Assembly: GCA_024644405.1 (NCBI GenBank)
Contig: JAHELC010000001.1
Coordinates: forward strand, 72,854 to 136,853
Length of the DNA: 64,000 nucleotides
Reading direction: 5' to 3'
Source of the DNA: Nitrospinaceae bacterium
GTDB lineage: Bacteria; Nitrospinota; Nitrospinia; Nitrospinales; Nitrospinaceae
The position numbers and the translations under genes are program-made. Of this stretch, positions 1-13,809 are shown in pieces. The notes under the pieces were generated by a model, which had not been told where the DNA came from, searched no databases, and saw only the letters and a program-made list of their open reading frames with translations. Every line of letters starts with the position of its first letter. The first letter of the stretch is position 1.

Positions 1-831
1 ATCCAGAAGCCCCTTGATGTTGAAATAACCCATCGATTCGACGGGAATCTTGTTTTCGTTCAGGCGGCCGCTGTGTTTTACGGATTTGACGAACGACAAC
101 GCGTGCCGGGCGCCGACGTTGTTGGTCACGCCTTCTTTGAGTCCTACAGCCATCAACTCCTTGATGCGGTAAAACGGTTCCGCCGGTTTGGGACAACGCT
201 CCACGCATTCCCCGCAGTGGGTGCAATCCCACATGCCGCCGGGTTTGCTCAATTCCTTGATGCGTTCGCGGGTGGCCTGGTCGCGCGAATCGCCCACGAA
301 CCGTTGCGCCTTCGCCAGTGCCGCCGGTCCCAGAAAATTCTTGTCAACTTCCAGAACATTGCAATCGGAATAACAGGCGCCGCACATGATGCAGGTGGTG
401 GCTTCATCAATTTTTCTGAACTCGTGGGGACTTTGTTCGCGTTCTTTTTCCGGAGGCTTATCTTTGGTCTTGAGATACGGCTTCACCTGATCCACCTTGT
501 CCCAGAACTGCTGGAAGTCGGTGACCAGATCCTTGATGACCGGCATGTTGCCGAGCGGTTCGATGGTGATGGTATCGCTGCCGTCCTTCAAAAGATGAGC
601 CGCCTGCCGTTGACAGGCCAGCAGGGCGTGGCCGTTCCCCTTCATGCCGCAGGAACCGCAAATCGCGCTCCGGCAGGACATGCGATAGGTCAGGGTCCCG
701 TCCATATTCCACTTGATGTGGTTCAGGCAATCGAGCAGCGTCGCGCCTTCGGGAAAATCATAATCATATTCCTCGTAATAGGCGTCGGCCTGTTTTTCCG
801 GGTTGTATCGCTTGATTCGAAACTTTGCCAT
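1..831 (-). CDS. sdhB: Succinate dehydrogenase / fumarate reductase iron-sulfur subunit (partial)
   Basis: This is the electron-transfer subunit passing electrons between the SdhA flavin and quinone at the membrane. The 277 codons in the window show an N-terminal 2Fe-2S plant-ferredoxin domain (SCRSAICGSCGMKGNG) and then the 4Fe-4S/3Fe-4S cysteine motifs CIMCGACYSDC and CTHCGECVERCPKP. The ATG at 831 overlaps the sdhA stop by one base (TGATG on the minus strand), so the two are translationally coupled. The stop lies beyond the left edge. No membrane-anchor gene lies upstream of sdhA; it could lie past the left edge. Whether the enzyme runs as SDH or as fumarate reductase (reductive TCA) cannot be told from sequence alone. 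Confidence 0.95.
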   Translation of the reverse strand, partial: MAKFRIKRYNPEKQADAYYEEYDYDFPEGATLLDCLNHIKWNMDGTLTYRMSCRSAICGSCGMKGNGHALLACQRQAAHLLKDGSDTITIEPLGNMPVIKDLVTDFQQFWDKVDQVKPYLKTKDKPPEKEREQSPHEFRKIDEATTCIMCGACYSDCNVLEVDKNFLGPAALAKAQRFVGDSRDQATRERIKELSKPGGMWDCTHCGECVERCPKPAEPFYRIKELMAVGLKEGVTNNVGARHALSFVKSVKHSGRLNENKIPVESMGYFNIKGLLD

Positions 832-2540
832 CAATACGTTCTTTCTTTGGGTTGATATCGGGTGATGACTACCGGCCGGTGCTTCAACTCCAGTTCACCG
901 TTTTTGGGATACACCAGCGTGTGTTTCAGGAACTCCTGGTCGTCGCGTTTGGGAAAATCCGTGCGGTAATGACCGCCGCGGCTTTCCTGACGCGCCAGCG
1001 CGGCGGTCGCAATGATCTCCGCCATCTCCAGCATGTTGCCCAACTCGATGATCTCATAGACCTCGGTGTTGAACAATTGACCCTTATCCGTTACCTTGCC
1101 TTTTTTACACCGTTCCTTCAAGCCTTGAATGGCAGCCACACAGGATTTCAGATTATCCGCGTCGCGGAACACCCCGCATTTGTCCATCATCACTTCTTTC
1201 ATCTCGTTGCGGATATCGTTGTAACTCTCCGAGCCATCCCGTTGAAAAATTTCCTCAATTTGATTCAACACCCGTGCTTTTTCATGGCTTTCGTTGATCT
1301 TGCCGAACTCCGCATTTTTTGCATATTCCAGCGCCGACCTGCCGGTGCGTTCGCCGAACACGGTGGCTTCCAACAGCGAGTTGGTTCCGAGGCGGTTGGC
1401 CCCGTGCACTGAAACGCAGGCGCATTCGCCCGCCGCGAAAAATCCTTCCATCGGCGTCCCATCGCCATCGATCACGACCTGGCCATGCATGTCCGTGGGA
1501 ATGCCACCCATCGAATAATGCGCGGAAGGTTGAATCGGCAGAGGGTCCTTCACGCAGTCGACGCCGATGAAGTCGATGCCCAACTGACGAATCTGCGGCA
1601 GGCGTTCCATGATCCGGGCTTCCCCCAGGTGGCGCAGGTCGAGATGAATACACGCTTCCCCGTTAACGCCGCGTCCGGCATCGATTTCGCTTTGCTCGGC
1701 CCGGGCGACGATGTCGCGCGGTGCCAGTTCCATCCGCGACGGGGCATATTGCTCCATGAACCGGTCGCCATTGCCGTTCAATAAGTAACCGCCCTCGCCC
1801 CGCGCCGCCTCTGAAAACAATATTCCCTGACGGTACAGACCCGAAGGGTGAAACTGTACGAACTCCGGATCCTCCAGCGGGATGCCAGCGTGAAATGCCG
1901 CCATCGCTCCATCTGCGGTGCTGGCAAACGCATTGGTGGTGATTTTAAAGACCCGGCCGTAACCGCCGGTGGCAAAGATCACCGCTTTGGCGTGGATCAC
2001 TTCCACCTCGCCGGTGCGGATGTCGCTCACCACCACGCCGCTGCAACGCCCTTCTTCGATCACCAGCTGGTGCATGTACCATTCGGAATAGATCTTGATG
2101 GACTTGGCGTTCTTCAATACCTGTTCATGCAGGGCATGAAGAATGGCATGGCCGGTGCGGTCAGCGGAAAAACAGGCGCGCGGTTTGGAATGGCCGCCGA
2201 AACTGCGTTGGGCGATTTTGCCGTCTTCGGTGCGGCTGAAGGCACAACCCATGTGCTCCAGCTCATAAATGATCCGGGGTGCGGCCTTGACGTATTCCTC
2301 CACTGCGTCCTGGTCGGACAGGTAATCCCCGCCCTTGACGGTATCGAACATGTGCTCTTCCCAGCTGTCTTCTTCGGAATTGCCGAGGGCGGCGGCAATA
2401 CCTCCCTGCGCCGCGCCGCTATGCGATCGAGACGGGTAGACCTTGGTCAGCAGGCCGACATCCAGTTCCTTGCACACCTCCAGGGCCGCGCGCATCCCCG
2501 CCAGTCCCGCACCTACAATTAAGACATCATGTTTGATCAA
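831..2540 (-). CDS. sdhA: Succinate dehydrogenase / fumarate reductase flavoprotein subunit
   Basis: The 569-residue catalytic subunit interconverts succinate and fumarate using covalently bound FAD. The N-terminus has the dinucleotide fold ([11 protein letters not shown]) followed by [16 protein letters not shown], which contains the FAD-linking histidine. HPSGLY and the active-site region [11 protein letters not shown] are conserved, and the length is normal. The start codon is TTG (minus-strand complement of 2538-2540), preceded by AGGAG eight bases upstream. It is directly followed by sdhB. There is no sdhC or sdhD between this gene and the divergent helicase gene, so the order begins with A, as in some anaerobic or reductive-TCA complexes. 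Confidence 0.96.
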   Translation of the reverse strand: MIKHDVLIVGAGLAGMRAALEVCKELDVGLLTKVYPSRSHSGAAQGGIAAALGNSEEDSWEEHMFDTVKGGDYLSDQDAVEEYVKAAPRIIYELEHMGCAFSRTEDGKIAQRSFGGHSKPRACFSADRTGHAILHALHEQVLKNAKSIKIYSEWYMHQLVIEEGRCSGVVVSDIRTGEVEVIHAKAVIFATGGYGRVFKITTNAFASTADGAMAAFHAGIPLEDPEFVQFHPSGLYRQGILFSEAARGEGGYLLNGNGDRFMEQYAPSRMELAPRDIVARAEQSEIDAGRGVNGEACIHLDLRHLGEARIMERLPQIRQLGIDFIGVDCVKDPLPIQPSAHYSMGGIPTDMHGQVVIDGDGTPMEGFFAAGECACVSVHGANRLGTNSLLEATVFGERTGRSALEYAKNAEFGKINESHEKARVLNQIEEIFQRDGSESYNDIRNEMKEVMMDKCGVFRDADNLKSCVAAIQGLKERCKKGKVTDKGQLFNTEVYEIIELGNMLEMAEIIATAALARQESRGGHYRTDFPKRDDQEFLKHTLVYPKNGELELKHRPVVITRYQPKERTY

Positions 2541-2758
2541 ACCGCTTTCTCCTAGACACCTGCCTGCTCTCGTAATTACAACCGCAATCCCTATTGGCCA
2601 TAACTCTTTAAACTCATAAGTTACAAATGATTGCTGAAAAACGGATCGGGATCGGTAAGAGGCGAGTGTTCACAAAATATGTCAGGAAAGTTTCAAAAAT
2701 TGAGCCGGTATTGAACCACCTTGAGACATGCAATGTCAAGAAAAATGAAGATTTACGG

Positions 2759-2786
2759 TTGAAACCCCCCTTGGCTGGTATATACT
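2759..2786 (+). promoter_or_regulatory. Sigma70-type promoter of the RhlB-like helicase
   Basis: TTGAAA (2759-2764), a 16-bp spacer and TATACT (2781-2786) form a near-consensus promoter. It implies a transcription start near 2793, inside the longest possible reading frame (from 2788), and so argues for the ATG at 2917. The rest of 2541-2916 shows no gene; it holds the sdhA leader on the other strand. Confidence 0.6.
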
Positions 2787-2916
2787 GATGCTCAATTGGG
2801 AAAATCACTACGAGTTCATCCGCCAAGTTCACCAACCCTACATATGGAGTATCACATCGTCACCCGGCTCACCCCAATCCGCCTGCCCTGAACCGGAGCG
2901 CCTGTCAATCACACGC

Positions 2917-4344
2917 ATGGAATCGGAACCTATTGAATTTGAAAGCCTCCCAATTCCGGAGGCAGTCCTGCAAGGCATCCGGGACGCCGGATTTAAAGAA
3001 TGCACCCCCATTCAAGCCAAAACCCTGCCCATTTCGCTGGCCGGGAAGGACGTCGCCGGCCAGGCCCAGACCGGCACCGGTAAAACCGCCGCTTTTCTGA
3101 TCTCGACGTTTACCCGCCTGGTCACGCACGAACCCATGCCGCAGAAAGGCAAGCAATGGGTGGCGCCGCGCGCGCTCATTATCGCCCCCACCCGTGAGCT
3201 GGCCCTGCAGATCGAACGCGATGCGATACTGCTCGGCAAACATTGCGGACAGAAAATTCTCTGTGTCTACGGCGGCGTCGACTACGAAAAGCAAAAGGAT
3301 TCCATCAAACAAGGGGTCGATATTCTTATCGCCACGCCGGGGCGGCTCATCGATTACTATAAGCAGAAATTCTTCAGCCTGAAGGGAGTCGAGGTGCTGG
3401 TGATCGATGAAGCCGATCGCCTGTTCGACATGGGCTTCATCGTCGACGTGCGTTATATCATGCGCAACATTTCACCGTATCACAAACGACAGTCCATGCT
3501 GTTCTCAGCCACGCTCAACTTCCGCGTGATGGAATTGTGTTACGAACACATGAACGAACCGGTTCCCATCAAGATCGAACCGGACAGGGTGGTGGTGGAA
3601 AAGGTAAAACAAGTGCTCTATCACGTCGGCAAAAACGAAAAACTCAAACTCCTGCTGGGCCTGTTGAAAAGCGAGACGCCTGGGAAAACGCTGATTTTCA
3701 CCAACATGAAATCCACCGCCGAAAAACTGGAAGCCCAGCTCAAATACAACGATTACAACGCCCAGCAGATCAGCGGCGACCTGCATCAGAAAAAACGCAT
3801 CAAGGTGCTGGAACAGTTCACCGAGGGGGAGATCGATATCCTCATCGCCACCGACGTGGCGTCACGCGGACTGCACGTCGACGACATCACCCACGTCATC
3901 AACTACGACGTGCCGCAGGACCCGGAAGACTACATCCACCGCATCGGCCGCACCGCGCGTGCCGGAAAAGACGGAGATGCCATCACCTTCGCGTGCGAAG
4001 ACTATGCCGAGCATTTGATGGCGATCGAAGACACACTGAAAAAGAAAATTCCGGTCGAATGGCCGGAAGACGCACTGTTTCTGGAACCGAAGGAAGGCAT
4101 GCCGGCTTTCAAAAGACGACGGCCGAGCGGTCCCCCGGCACGCAGGGGCGACGGCGGGAACCGGCGCGGTTCCTCTTCCAACGGCAGACGCCCCCCCAGA
4201 GGTGGCGGTCAATCCCGAGGCCGCGCACCCAAATCCGCAAGCAAACCCGGCTCCAGCTCCGCCAAGTCCGGTTCACCCAAATCCGGCAACCGCCGGCGAC
4301 GCCCCAGCGGACAACGCAAACGCACCCCCTCCGGCAACAAATAA
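2917..4344 (+). CDS. rhlB: DEAD-box ATP-dependent RNA helicase, RhlB-like
   Basis: This ATP-driven RNA helicase (475 residues from this start) is the class that unwinds structured RNA during decay or ribosome assembly. It has the Q motif (CTPIQAK), motif I AQTGTGKT, Ia PTRELA, II DEAD, III SAT and VI HRIGRTAR. Residue patterns around DVAGQAQTGTGKT and GVDILIATPGRLIDYYKQ resemble E. coli RhlB more than RhlE. The C-terminal 75 residues are Arg/Gly/Pro/Ser-rich and basic, a typical RNA-binding tail. The start at 2917 is preferred because a promoter overlaps the longer version and no good Shine-Dalgarno supports the earlier codon. It is monocistronic by spacing. Confidence 0.9.
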   Translation: MESEPIEFESLPIPEAVLQGIRDAGFKECTPIQAKTLPISLAGKDVAGQAQTGTGKTAAFLISTFTRLVTHEPMPQKGKQWVAPRALIIAPTRELALQIERDAILLGKHCGQKILCVYGGVDYEKQKDSIKQGVDILIATPGRLIDYYKQKFFSLKGVEVLVIDEADRLFDMGFIVDVRYIMRNISPYHKRQSMLFSATLNFRVMELCYEHMNEPVPIKIEPDRVVVEKVKQVLYHVGKNEKLKLLLGLLKSETPGKTLIFTNMKSTAEKLEAQLKYNDYNAQQISGDLHQKKRIKVLEQFTEGEIDILIATDVASRGLHVDDITHVINYDVPQDPEDYIHRIGRTARAGKDGDAITFACEDYAEHLMAIEDTLKKKIPVEWPEDALFLEPKEGMPAFKRRRPSGPPARRGDGGNRRGSSSNGRRPPRGGGQSRGRAPKSASKPGSSSAKSGSPKSGNRRRRPSGQRKRTPSGNK

Positions 4345-4420
4345 ACTTCCTTTATATTTCCAGAAAGTTTTTGGAACCCATCTGTAAGGATCAGAACCTT
4401 TCCTGCACTAATGTTCAACG

Positions 4421-4449
4421 ATGACATTCCGTTTTTTAATTTTTAATAT
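4421..4449 (+). promoter_or_regulatory. Possible promoter of the carbonic anhydrase gene
   Basis: ATGACA (4421-4426), a 17-bp T-rich spacer and TAATAT (4444-4449) lie 30 bp upstream of the carbonic anhydrase start. The -10 element is weak (4 of 6 positions match). Confidence 0.35.
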
Positions 4450-4478
4450 GACAGAGAGGTATAGGAAGGAATGATTGA

Positions 4479-8649
<4,171 letters not shown>

Positions 8650-8755
8650 ATATTCCCTTTTAAAGAAGAAACTATGAGCCCAAGGAGCTTTCGACCGATT
8701 CATTCAAGTTTCCCGGCGACGTTTCAAAATTCCAGGCATGAGAGCCGGCTCGGCA

Positions 8756-10231
8756 TTACTTGAGTTTCACGGCAATGTAGATGGTGGTTCCGCCCCGCTT
8801 GACCAGCATGAGGGCCGTGTCGCCGCGCTTCAACTTGCCGGCGATCCGGTTATAATCGTTGGTGTTCTTGACCTTGTTCCGGTTGACTTCGGAGATAATG
8901 TCGCCGCGCTTGAGTCCTGATTCACCGCCGGGTTCGCCGGGGGTCACATCCGAAACCAGCACGCCTTCCACATTTTCCAGATTCAGGCTCTGCGCGATGT
9001 CCGGCGTAATGTCCTGCACCTGAATTCCCATGGGGTCCAGTGCGGCCACTTTCATTTCTTCATCCTTGAGAATGGCGATGGTGACATCCAACACTTTTTC
9101 CTTGCCGTCACGAATGATTTCAACTTCGACGGCCTTACCCGGTGTGGTGCTGCCGACAATCTTGGGAAGGGCTTCCATGGTCCTCACTTCTTCCTGGTCG
9201 AATTTGACAATGACGTCTCCCCGCTGGATGCCGGCTTTCTCTGCCGGGCTGTTGGGAATAACGTCCCCGACCAGGGCACCTTCGGTGCGGTCCAGGTTGA
9301 ACGATTCCGCCAGATCGGGGGTGATCTTCTGAATCATGACCCCCAGCCAGCCGCGGGTTACCGTGCCTTTTTCTTTCAGGTCTTTCAGGATATCCTTGGC
9401 AACATTGATCGGGATGGCGAAACCGATACCGACATTACCGCCCGAGTTTCCCGAAATGATGGCGGTATTGATTCCGATGACTTCACCTTTGATATTCATC
9501 AGCGGACCGCCGCTGTTGCCGGGATTGATGGACGCGTCGGTCTGGATGAATTCATCATACGGGCCGGAGCCGATATTGCGCTCCTTGGCGCTGACCACGC
9601 CGACCGTGACGGTATGACTGAGACCAAAGGGATTACCGATGGCCACCACCCACTCGCCGACTTCCAGCTTGTCGGAATTGCCCAGGCTCAGCGCAGGGAA
9701 GCTCTTTCTCCCCCCCTCTTCCGGGACCAACTTAATCAGAGCGATATCCGTTTTGGAGTCGGTTCCCACCAGCTTGGCATCGTATTCCTTTTCGCCGTTG
9801 TTTCCGTCCTGAATCAGAACGACGATTTCATCGGCGCCGTCGATGACATGGTTGTTGGTGAGGATGAGTCCTTCTTTATCTATAATGAAACCGGAACCGG
9901 TGCCTGACCGAGGTTTGCGATCGCGATCACCGAAAAACTTGTCGTAAAAATCCTGAAACGGATCCTGCCCTCCCGGAGCCTTGGGATTTCTCGGAGGACG
10001 GGGCGGACGTGCCCGCCGTTTTGTCTTGGTGCTGATGTTGACAACCGCCGGATTCTGCTTTTTGGCAATCTCGACAAAAATATTGCTTCCCAAGGGTTGG
10101 CTCTTGGCGCTGACCGCGTAAGCCTTCTGTATAAGGAAACTGCCGCAGTCATTTTCAATGAACGACAGAGGTAGAGCCAGCACAACCATCATAATGACAA
10201 GGAGCAGAACTTTAAATGAATTGAAAATCAT
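8756..10231 (-). CDS. degP: Do/DegP-like periplasmic serine protease
   Basis: This 491-residue protease/chaperone degrades misfolded envelope proteins. A long hydrophobic leader (residues 1-39, ending KAYAV) precedes the protease domain with His in TNNHVIDGAD, Asp in KTDIALIKL and Ser in NPGNSGGPLMN, then two PDZ domains (GALVGDVIPNSPAEKAGI, GVLVSDVTPGEPGGESGL). Between leader and protease there is a Pro/Arg/Lys-rich linker (KRRARPPRPPRNPKAPGG), typical of the flexible LA-loop region. GAGG seven bases before ATG is the ribosome-binding site. It is first in an operon-like row degP-htrA-ligA. RseP in the same window would act in the same stress pathway (inference). Confidence 0.94.
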   Translation of the reverse strand: MIFNSFKVLLLVIMMVVLALPLSFIENDCGSFLIQKAYAVSAKSQPLGSNIFVEIAKKQNPAVVNISTKTKRRARPPRPPRNPKAPGGQDPFQDFYDKFFGDRDRKPRSGTGSGFIIDKEGLILTNNHVIDGADEIVVLIQDGNNGEKEYDAKLVGTDSKTDIALIKLVPEEGGRKSFPALSLGNSDKLEVGEWVVAIGNPFGLSHTVTVGVVSAKERNIGSGPYDEFIQTDASINPGNSGGPLMNIKGEVIGINTAIISGNSGGNVGIGFAIPINVAKDILKDLKEKGTVTRGWLGVMIQKITPDLAESFNLDRTEGALVGDVIPNSPAEKAGIQRGDVIVKFDQEEVRTMEALPKIVGSTTPGKAVEVEIIRDGKEKVLDVTIAILKDEEMKVAALDPMGIQVQDITPDIAQSLNLENVEGVLVSDVTPGEPGGESGLKRGDIISEVNRNKVKNTNDYNRIAGKLKRGDTALMLVKRGGTTIYIAVKLK

Positions 10232-10355
10232 GGATCATCCTCAGCAAATGGGAAAAGATAAAATCATCCGGCCAGTCTGGAGTATCCCGGAATCGGAAAT
10301 TCATCCAAGTGGATATTTGGTGGTGGGTCATTCCAAACATTGATTATTTAAGTTC

Positions 10356-10385
10356 ATTATATAATGTCCTTTTCTTTATTTACAA
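10356..10385 (-). promoter_or_regulatory. Promoter of the degP-htrA-ligA transcript
   Basis: On the minus strand TTGTAA (complement of 10380-10385), an 18-bp spacer and a perfect TATAAT (complement of 10356-10361) precede degP by about 125 bp. The -10 lies within the palindrome CATTATATAATG (10355-10366). Confidence 0.5.
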
Positions 10386-10428
10386 GCCCCTTTCTTTGGG
10401 ACTCAACCGGGCTGTTCTGAATTGCCTG

Positions 10429-10457
10429 TTGACTCCCCTAACCGCTTCAAAGATAAT
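10429..10457 (+). promoter_or_regulatory. Promoter for the DUF2065-lipoprotein-Hda-OleC group
   Basis: TTGACT (10429-10434), exactly 17 bp, then GATAAT (10452-10457): 5 of 6 matches in each box. It predicts a leader of about 150 nt before the ATG at 10612. The remainder of 10232-10611 contains no convincing gene. Confidence 0.55.
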
Positions 10458-10611
10458 CGCATTCGGTCGGTCGCCTTGATCGTTCAGGATTTTGATCCGA
10501 TCCGGAGGTTTTTCGGGATAATGAATAAATTTCGGATTTCTGCCGTGACTGATTGATGCGCTTTTCGTACCCATTTATTACCCGAAAGAGGCTTCGCAGC
10601 CAGGTGGGCCT

Positions 10612-10812
10612 ATGAACGTGTTGTTGATTGCTCTGGGTTTGATGATGATATTCGAGGGAATTCCCCTGTTCTGTTTCCCCGACCAGTTGAAGCAGCTGGC
10701 CCGGAAATTGCCGGAACTTGAAAATGACGTTTTGAGGTTTATCGGGTTGGTGGTGATGATATTCGGCCTGGCAGCGGTTTACCTGGGCAAGGGGGTGTTC
10801 GGCAATGATTAG
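10612..10812 (+). CDS. DUF2065 family small membrane protein
   Basis: A 66-residue protein with two hydrophobic segments (about residues 2-20 and 42-60) separated by a charged stretch (DQLKQLARKLPELEND). The layout and the pattern GLMMIFEGIPLFCFP match the DUF2065/YjeT family, whose members often lie beside envelope protease genes such as hflKC. Function is unknown. It overlaps the next gene by 8 bp, so the two are likely co-translated. Confidence 0.8.
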   Translation: MNVLLIALGLMMIFEGIPLFCFPDQLKQLARKLPELENDVLRFIGLVVMIFGLAAVYLGKGVFGND

Positions 10813-11248
10813 ATCTCGGAACTTGATCCTGTTTGGCCTGTTCCTGGCAGGTCTGGGAATATCCGCCTGCTCTACCCCGCAAACGGCCGCCAGGAGTGAT
10901 TTCCAGGGAGGAATCAATCAAGCCCGCTTTCCGCGATCAGTGGATAAGCAGTTTCCGGTTTTACCCTTTCCTCCCCAGCACGCAATGGACCGGGACCGGA
11001 GCTTCATTTTTGAATCGGGCCAGGGGGAGATAAAAGTTGGGGGAATACACCTCAACGTTAGTGATACCCCGGACAACACCGTGAGCTTTTACCGGACCGA
11101 AATGAAAAACAATGGGTGGCGTCTGATTCAAATGGTGGACCACCGGGGTACGATCATGCTGTACGAGTTAAGAAACCTGATCTGCACCATAATCGTTGAG
11201 CCCTCGGCCGATCAATCCCGGGTCATCATCCACATTGGACCGAAATGA
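10805..11248 (+). CDS. Predicted lipoprotein of unknown function
   Basis: This 147-residue protein has a signal peptide ending in the lipobox-like GISAC (Cys at about residue 22), so it is probably a lipoprotein. The mature part has a compact alpha/beta region with VSDTPDNTVSFYRTEMKNNG, a pattern seen in small lipoproteins that carry a DUF4367/BON-like sandwich, but I do not recognise a specific family. It overlaps DUF2065 by 8 bp and precedes the Hda-like gene by 45 bp. Confidence 0.7.
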   Translation: MIRSRNLILFGLFLAGLGISACSTPQTAARSDFQGGINQARFPRSVDKQFPVLPFPPQHAMDRDRSFIFESGQGEIKVGGIHLNVSDTPDNTVSFYRTEMKNNGWRLIQMVDHRGTIMLYELRNLICTIIVEPSADQSRVIIHIGPK

Positions 11249-11293
11249 AACAATTCTCTTTCGCGATGCAGAACAGGTGGCGGGAGATAAAGG

Positions 11294-12097
11294 ATGTCCC
11301 GTTATCGCGGCCATTCTCTTACCGATCCATGCGCGTCCGAATCCCCCATGGCTGATCACGATTCCCCTTCACGGCAATATGTTTTTCAGTTTCCCGCCCG
11401 TCCCGAATATCGTTTTGACAACTTTATCGTGTCGAACGGGACCAGTTTCGCGTGGACCTGTGCCCGGAGAATGTGTTCCGGTGAACCGGTGACTTACCAA
11501 TCCCTCTACCTGTCCGGTCCGCGCGGACTGGGAAAAACGCATCTGCTGATGGCCATTGGAAACCATCTCGCAGAATCCGGTTTTCCTGCCAGGGCACTGT
11601 ACGTGCATTGCCGGGACTTGATTGAATCGTTGAAGCGGGGAGAAAGCGGATTGCCCGGCAACCTGGGAACCCCCGGCTCGGAAATCAATTTTTTGTTACT
11701 CGATGATATCGACCGGATCACCGGCAATCGTCCTGCACAGGAAGCTTTGTACCGGGTCTACAACCAGACTCTTGAGCAGGGAGGGAAAATGGTGTTCGCC
11801 GGGCGCACCCCGGCGGACCAACTGGAAAAAACCGAAAGCTTCCTCACCTCACGCTTCAAATGGGGGATGACGGCGGAACTTCTGCCCATGGATGACGCAG
11901 CGACGGCCCAATTGATTCAAAAGCTGGCAGAGGACCGGGGGCTGGATGTTCCGGATAAAATCATCACTTATCTTTTGAACCGGATACCCAGGGATTTCCA
12001 ATCGGTCAAAAGCGCAGTGACCCGCATCAACGAAGAATCGCTCAGGCAAAAACACAAGGTCACCCTGCCCCTCGTCAAAACCGCACTGGGTCTTTAA
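11294..12097 (+). CDS. Hda-like / DnaA-related AAA+ ATPase
   Basis: This 267-residue protein matches the ATPase module of DnaA without the DNA-binding domain, as in Hda, which stimulates DnaA-ATP hydrolysis at the sliding clamp. Visible features are RFDNFIVSNGT, Walker A GPRGLGKTH, Walker B FLLLDDID, sensor 1 (VFAGRTPADQL) and the box VII/sensor 2 area (LTSRFKWGMTAELLPM). The short N-terminal YVFQFP resembles the clamp-binding end of Hda (QLxLP type). The ATG at 11294 has GGGAG seven bases upstream; a second ATG at 11348 lacks one. It is followed within 4 bp by the OleC-like ligase. Confidence 0.8.
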   Translation: MSRYRGHSLTDPCASESPMADHDSPSRQYVFQFPARPEYRFDNFIVSNGTSFAWTCARRMCSGEPVTYQSLYLSGPRGLGKTHLLMAIGNHLAESGFPARALYVHCRDLIESLKRGESGLPGNLGTPGSEINFLLLDDIDRITGNRPAQEALYRVYNQTLEQGGKMVFAGRTPADQLEKTESFLTSRFKWGMTAELLPMDDAATAQLIQKLAEDRGLDVPDKIITYLLNRIPRDFQSVKSAVTRINEESLRQKHKVTLPLVKTALGL

Positions 12098-12100
12098 ATA

Positions 12101-13747
12101 ATGATGGATGCCCATTCACCGGAAAATATCGCGCACACTCTGGAACAAATGGCACGGGAACGGGCTGGGGCCGAAGCCATCATTGTTCCCCTTAGGGGAT
12201 CGATTTCCAAAATCACGTTTCAACAACTCGATCAGGACGCCAACCGTCTGGCTGACGGCTTGCGCCACACCGGCCTGGCGAAGGGCGACCGGGTACTGAT
12301 GATGGTGCCTTCGGGCATCGATTTCATCGCACTCACCTTCGCCCTGTTCAAACTGGGCGCGGTGCCGGTGTTGATCGACCCCGGCCTGGGCCGCCGCAAC
12401 GTCCTGAACTGCATCGCCAACGCCCAACCCCGGGGCATGATCGCCGTGCCTCTGGCTCATGCGGCGCGCAAACTATTTCCCAAACCGTTTCAGGGCATTG
12501 AAGTGAACGTGACGGTGGGACGTCGATGGTTCTGGGGCGGTACTACCCTCAAGCAGATTCGTCGGGCGGGAGCGGAGGACTTTCCATCCGCACCGGTGGC
12601 ACCGGATGACCCGGCGGCCATCCTGTTCACCAGCGGCAGCACCGGTCCTTCCAAGGGCGTGCTGTACAGCCACCGCATGTTCTACCGGCAAGTGGAGTTG
12701 TTGCGCCGACTGTTTCACATAGAACCAGGGGAAATGGACCTGCCCACCTTCCCGCTGTTCGCCCTGTTTGGCGTGGCGCTGGGCATGACCTGTGTGATTC
12801 CGGATATGGACCCGACCCGTCCCGCTGAAGTGGACCCTGAAAAAATAACCGGCCACATTATAGATTACAAGATCACCAACAGTTTCGGGTCGCCTGCGTT
12901 GTGGAACACCGTATCCCAATACTGCCTGGAAGAGAATGTTCAGTTACCCACACTCAAACGAATATTGATGGCGGGCGCGCCGGTACCGGGCAGCCTACTG
13001 GAACGGTTCGACCGCATCCTGTTGCCGGACGCGCAGATCCACACCCCTTACGGCGCGACGGAAGCGTTGCCGGTCGCTTCCATCTCCCACCGCGAAATCC
13101 TGAACGAAACCTGGCAGCAGACGCAAGAAGGTAAAGGAACCTGTGTCGGTACGGCCGTGGATGGGTTGACACTCAAAATAATAAAAATTACCGACGAAGC
13201 AATTGAGGAATGGGACGATTCAGTGGAACTGCCTCAGGGAACCATCGGCGAGGTGGTCGTGCAAGGCCCGTGGGTAACACGCCAGTATTTCAATCTGGAC
13301 AACGCCACGCGGCTGGCCAAGATTCGCGATGGAAAAAATTTCTGGCACCGTATGGGGGACGTGGGTTACCTGGATAAAAATTATCGTTTATGGTTTTGCG
13401 GACGCAAGAGCCACCGCGTGCAAACGGCGGAAGGCACCTTGTATACCATTCCCTGCGAGGCGATCTTCAACACGCACTCGCGAGTGAAGCGGTCTGCATT
13501 GGTGGGAATCGGTCCGGCGGGAAAACAAACGCCTGTGATCATCATTGAAACGCAAGGGCCGGTTGACGAAAAAGTTGTCATCGAAGAGTTGTTGACGCTG
13601 GGCGCGTCGCACCCCGCTACCCGGCCGATCCGGCGGGTGCTGTTTCATCCGGCCTTTCCGGTGGACATCCGCCACAACGCCAAAATCGACCGGGAACAAC
13701 TCGCCCGTTGGGCCCGGGCGAGGCCCGGAACAAATTTAAAACATTAA
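12101..13747 (+). CDS. AMP-dependent ligase, OleC-like (beta-lactone synthetase family)
   Basis: This 548-residue ANL-superfamily enzyme adenylates a carboxylate. The P-loop signature [17 protein letters not shown], the A5 region [10 protein letters not shown] and the A7 motif MGDVGYLD are present. The variant [14 protein letters not shown] and the roughly 550-residue length match OleC, which turns 2-alkyl-3-hydroxyacids into beta-lactones during long-chain olefin synthesis. OleA, OleB and OleD are not adjacent, so the assignment rests on sequence pattern. Upstream is the Hda-like ATPase, an unexpected partner. It could instead be a fatty acyl-CoA ligase of the same clade. Confidence 0.75.
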   Translation: MMDAHSPENIAHTLEQMARERAGAEAIIVPLRGSISKITFQQLDQDANRLADGLRHTGLAKGDRVLMMVPSGIDFIALTFALFKLGAVPVLIDPGLGRRNVLNCIANAQPRGMIAVPLAHAARKLFPKPFQGIEVNVTVGRRWFWGGTTLKQIRRAGAEDFPSAPVAPDDPAAILFTSGSTGPSKGVLYSHRMFYRQVELLRRLFHIEPGEMDLPTFPLFALFGVALGMTCVIPDMDPTRPAEVDPEKITGHIIDYKITNSFGSPALWNTVSQYCLEENVQLPTLKRILMAGAPVPGSLLERFDRILLPDAQIHTPYGATEALPVASISHREILNETWQQTQEGKGTCVGTAVDGLTLKIIKITDEAIEEWDDSVELPQGTIGEVVVQGPWVTRQYFNLDNATRLAKIRDGKNFWHRMGDVGYLDKNYRLWFCGRKSHRVQTAEGTLYTIPCEAIFNTHSRVKRSALVGIGPAGKQTPVIIIETQGPVDEKVVIEELLTLGASHPATRPIRRVLFHPAFPVDIRHNAKIDREQLARWARARPGTNLKH

Positions 13748-13809
13748 ATTGCGCCCCATGACCATCGCTTGCCGTCAACTGTCAGCAAGTTGCCTCCCTC
13801 GCTAGAGGG

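Noticed and set aside
2788-2916. Longer N-terminus for the helicase from the ATG at 2788
   Set aside because: It starts two bases after the -10 box and the residues do not resemble the family; no ribosome-binding site.
3537-4424. 295-codon frame overlapping the helicase
   Set aside because: Out-of-frame reading of the Arg/Gly-rich end of the helicase.
10355-10366. CATTATATAATG palindrome as an operator
   Set aside because: It is better explained as the -10 box of the degP promoter.
13796-13809. CCCTC-GCTA-GAGGG hairpin as a terminator between the ligase and dctP
   Set aside because: No T run on either strand; it may be chance.
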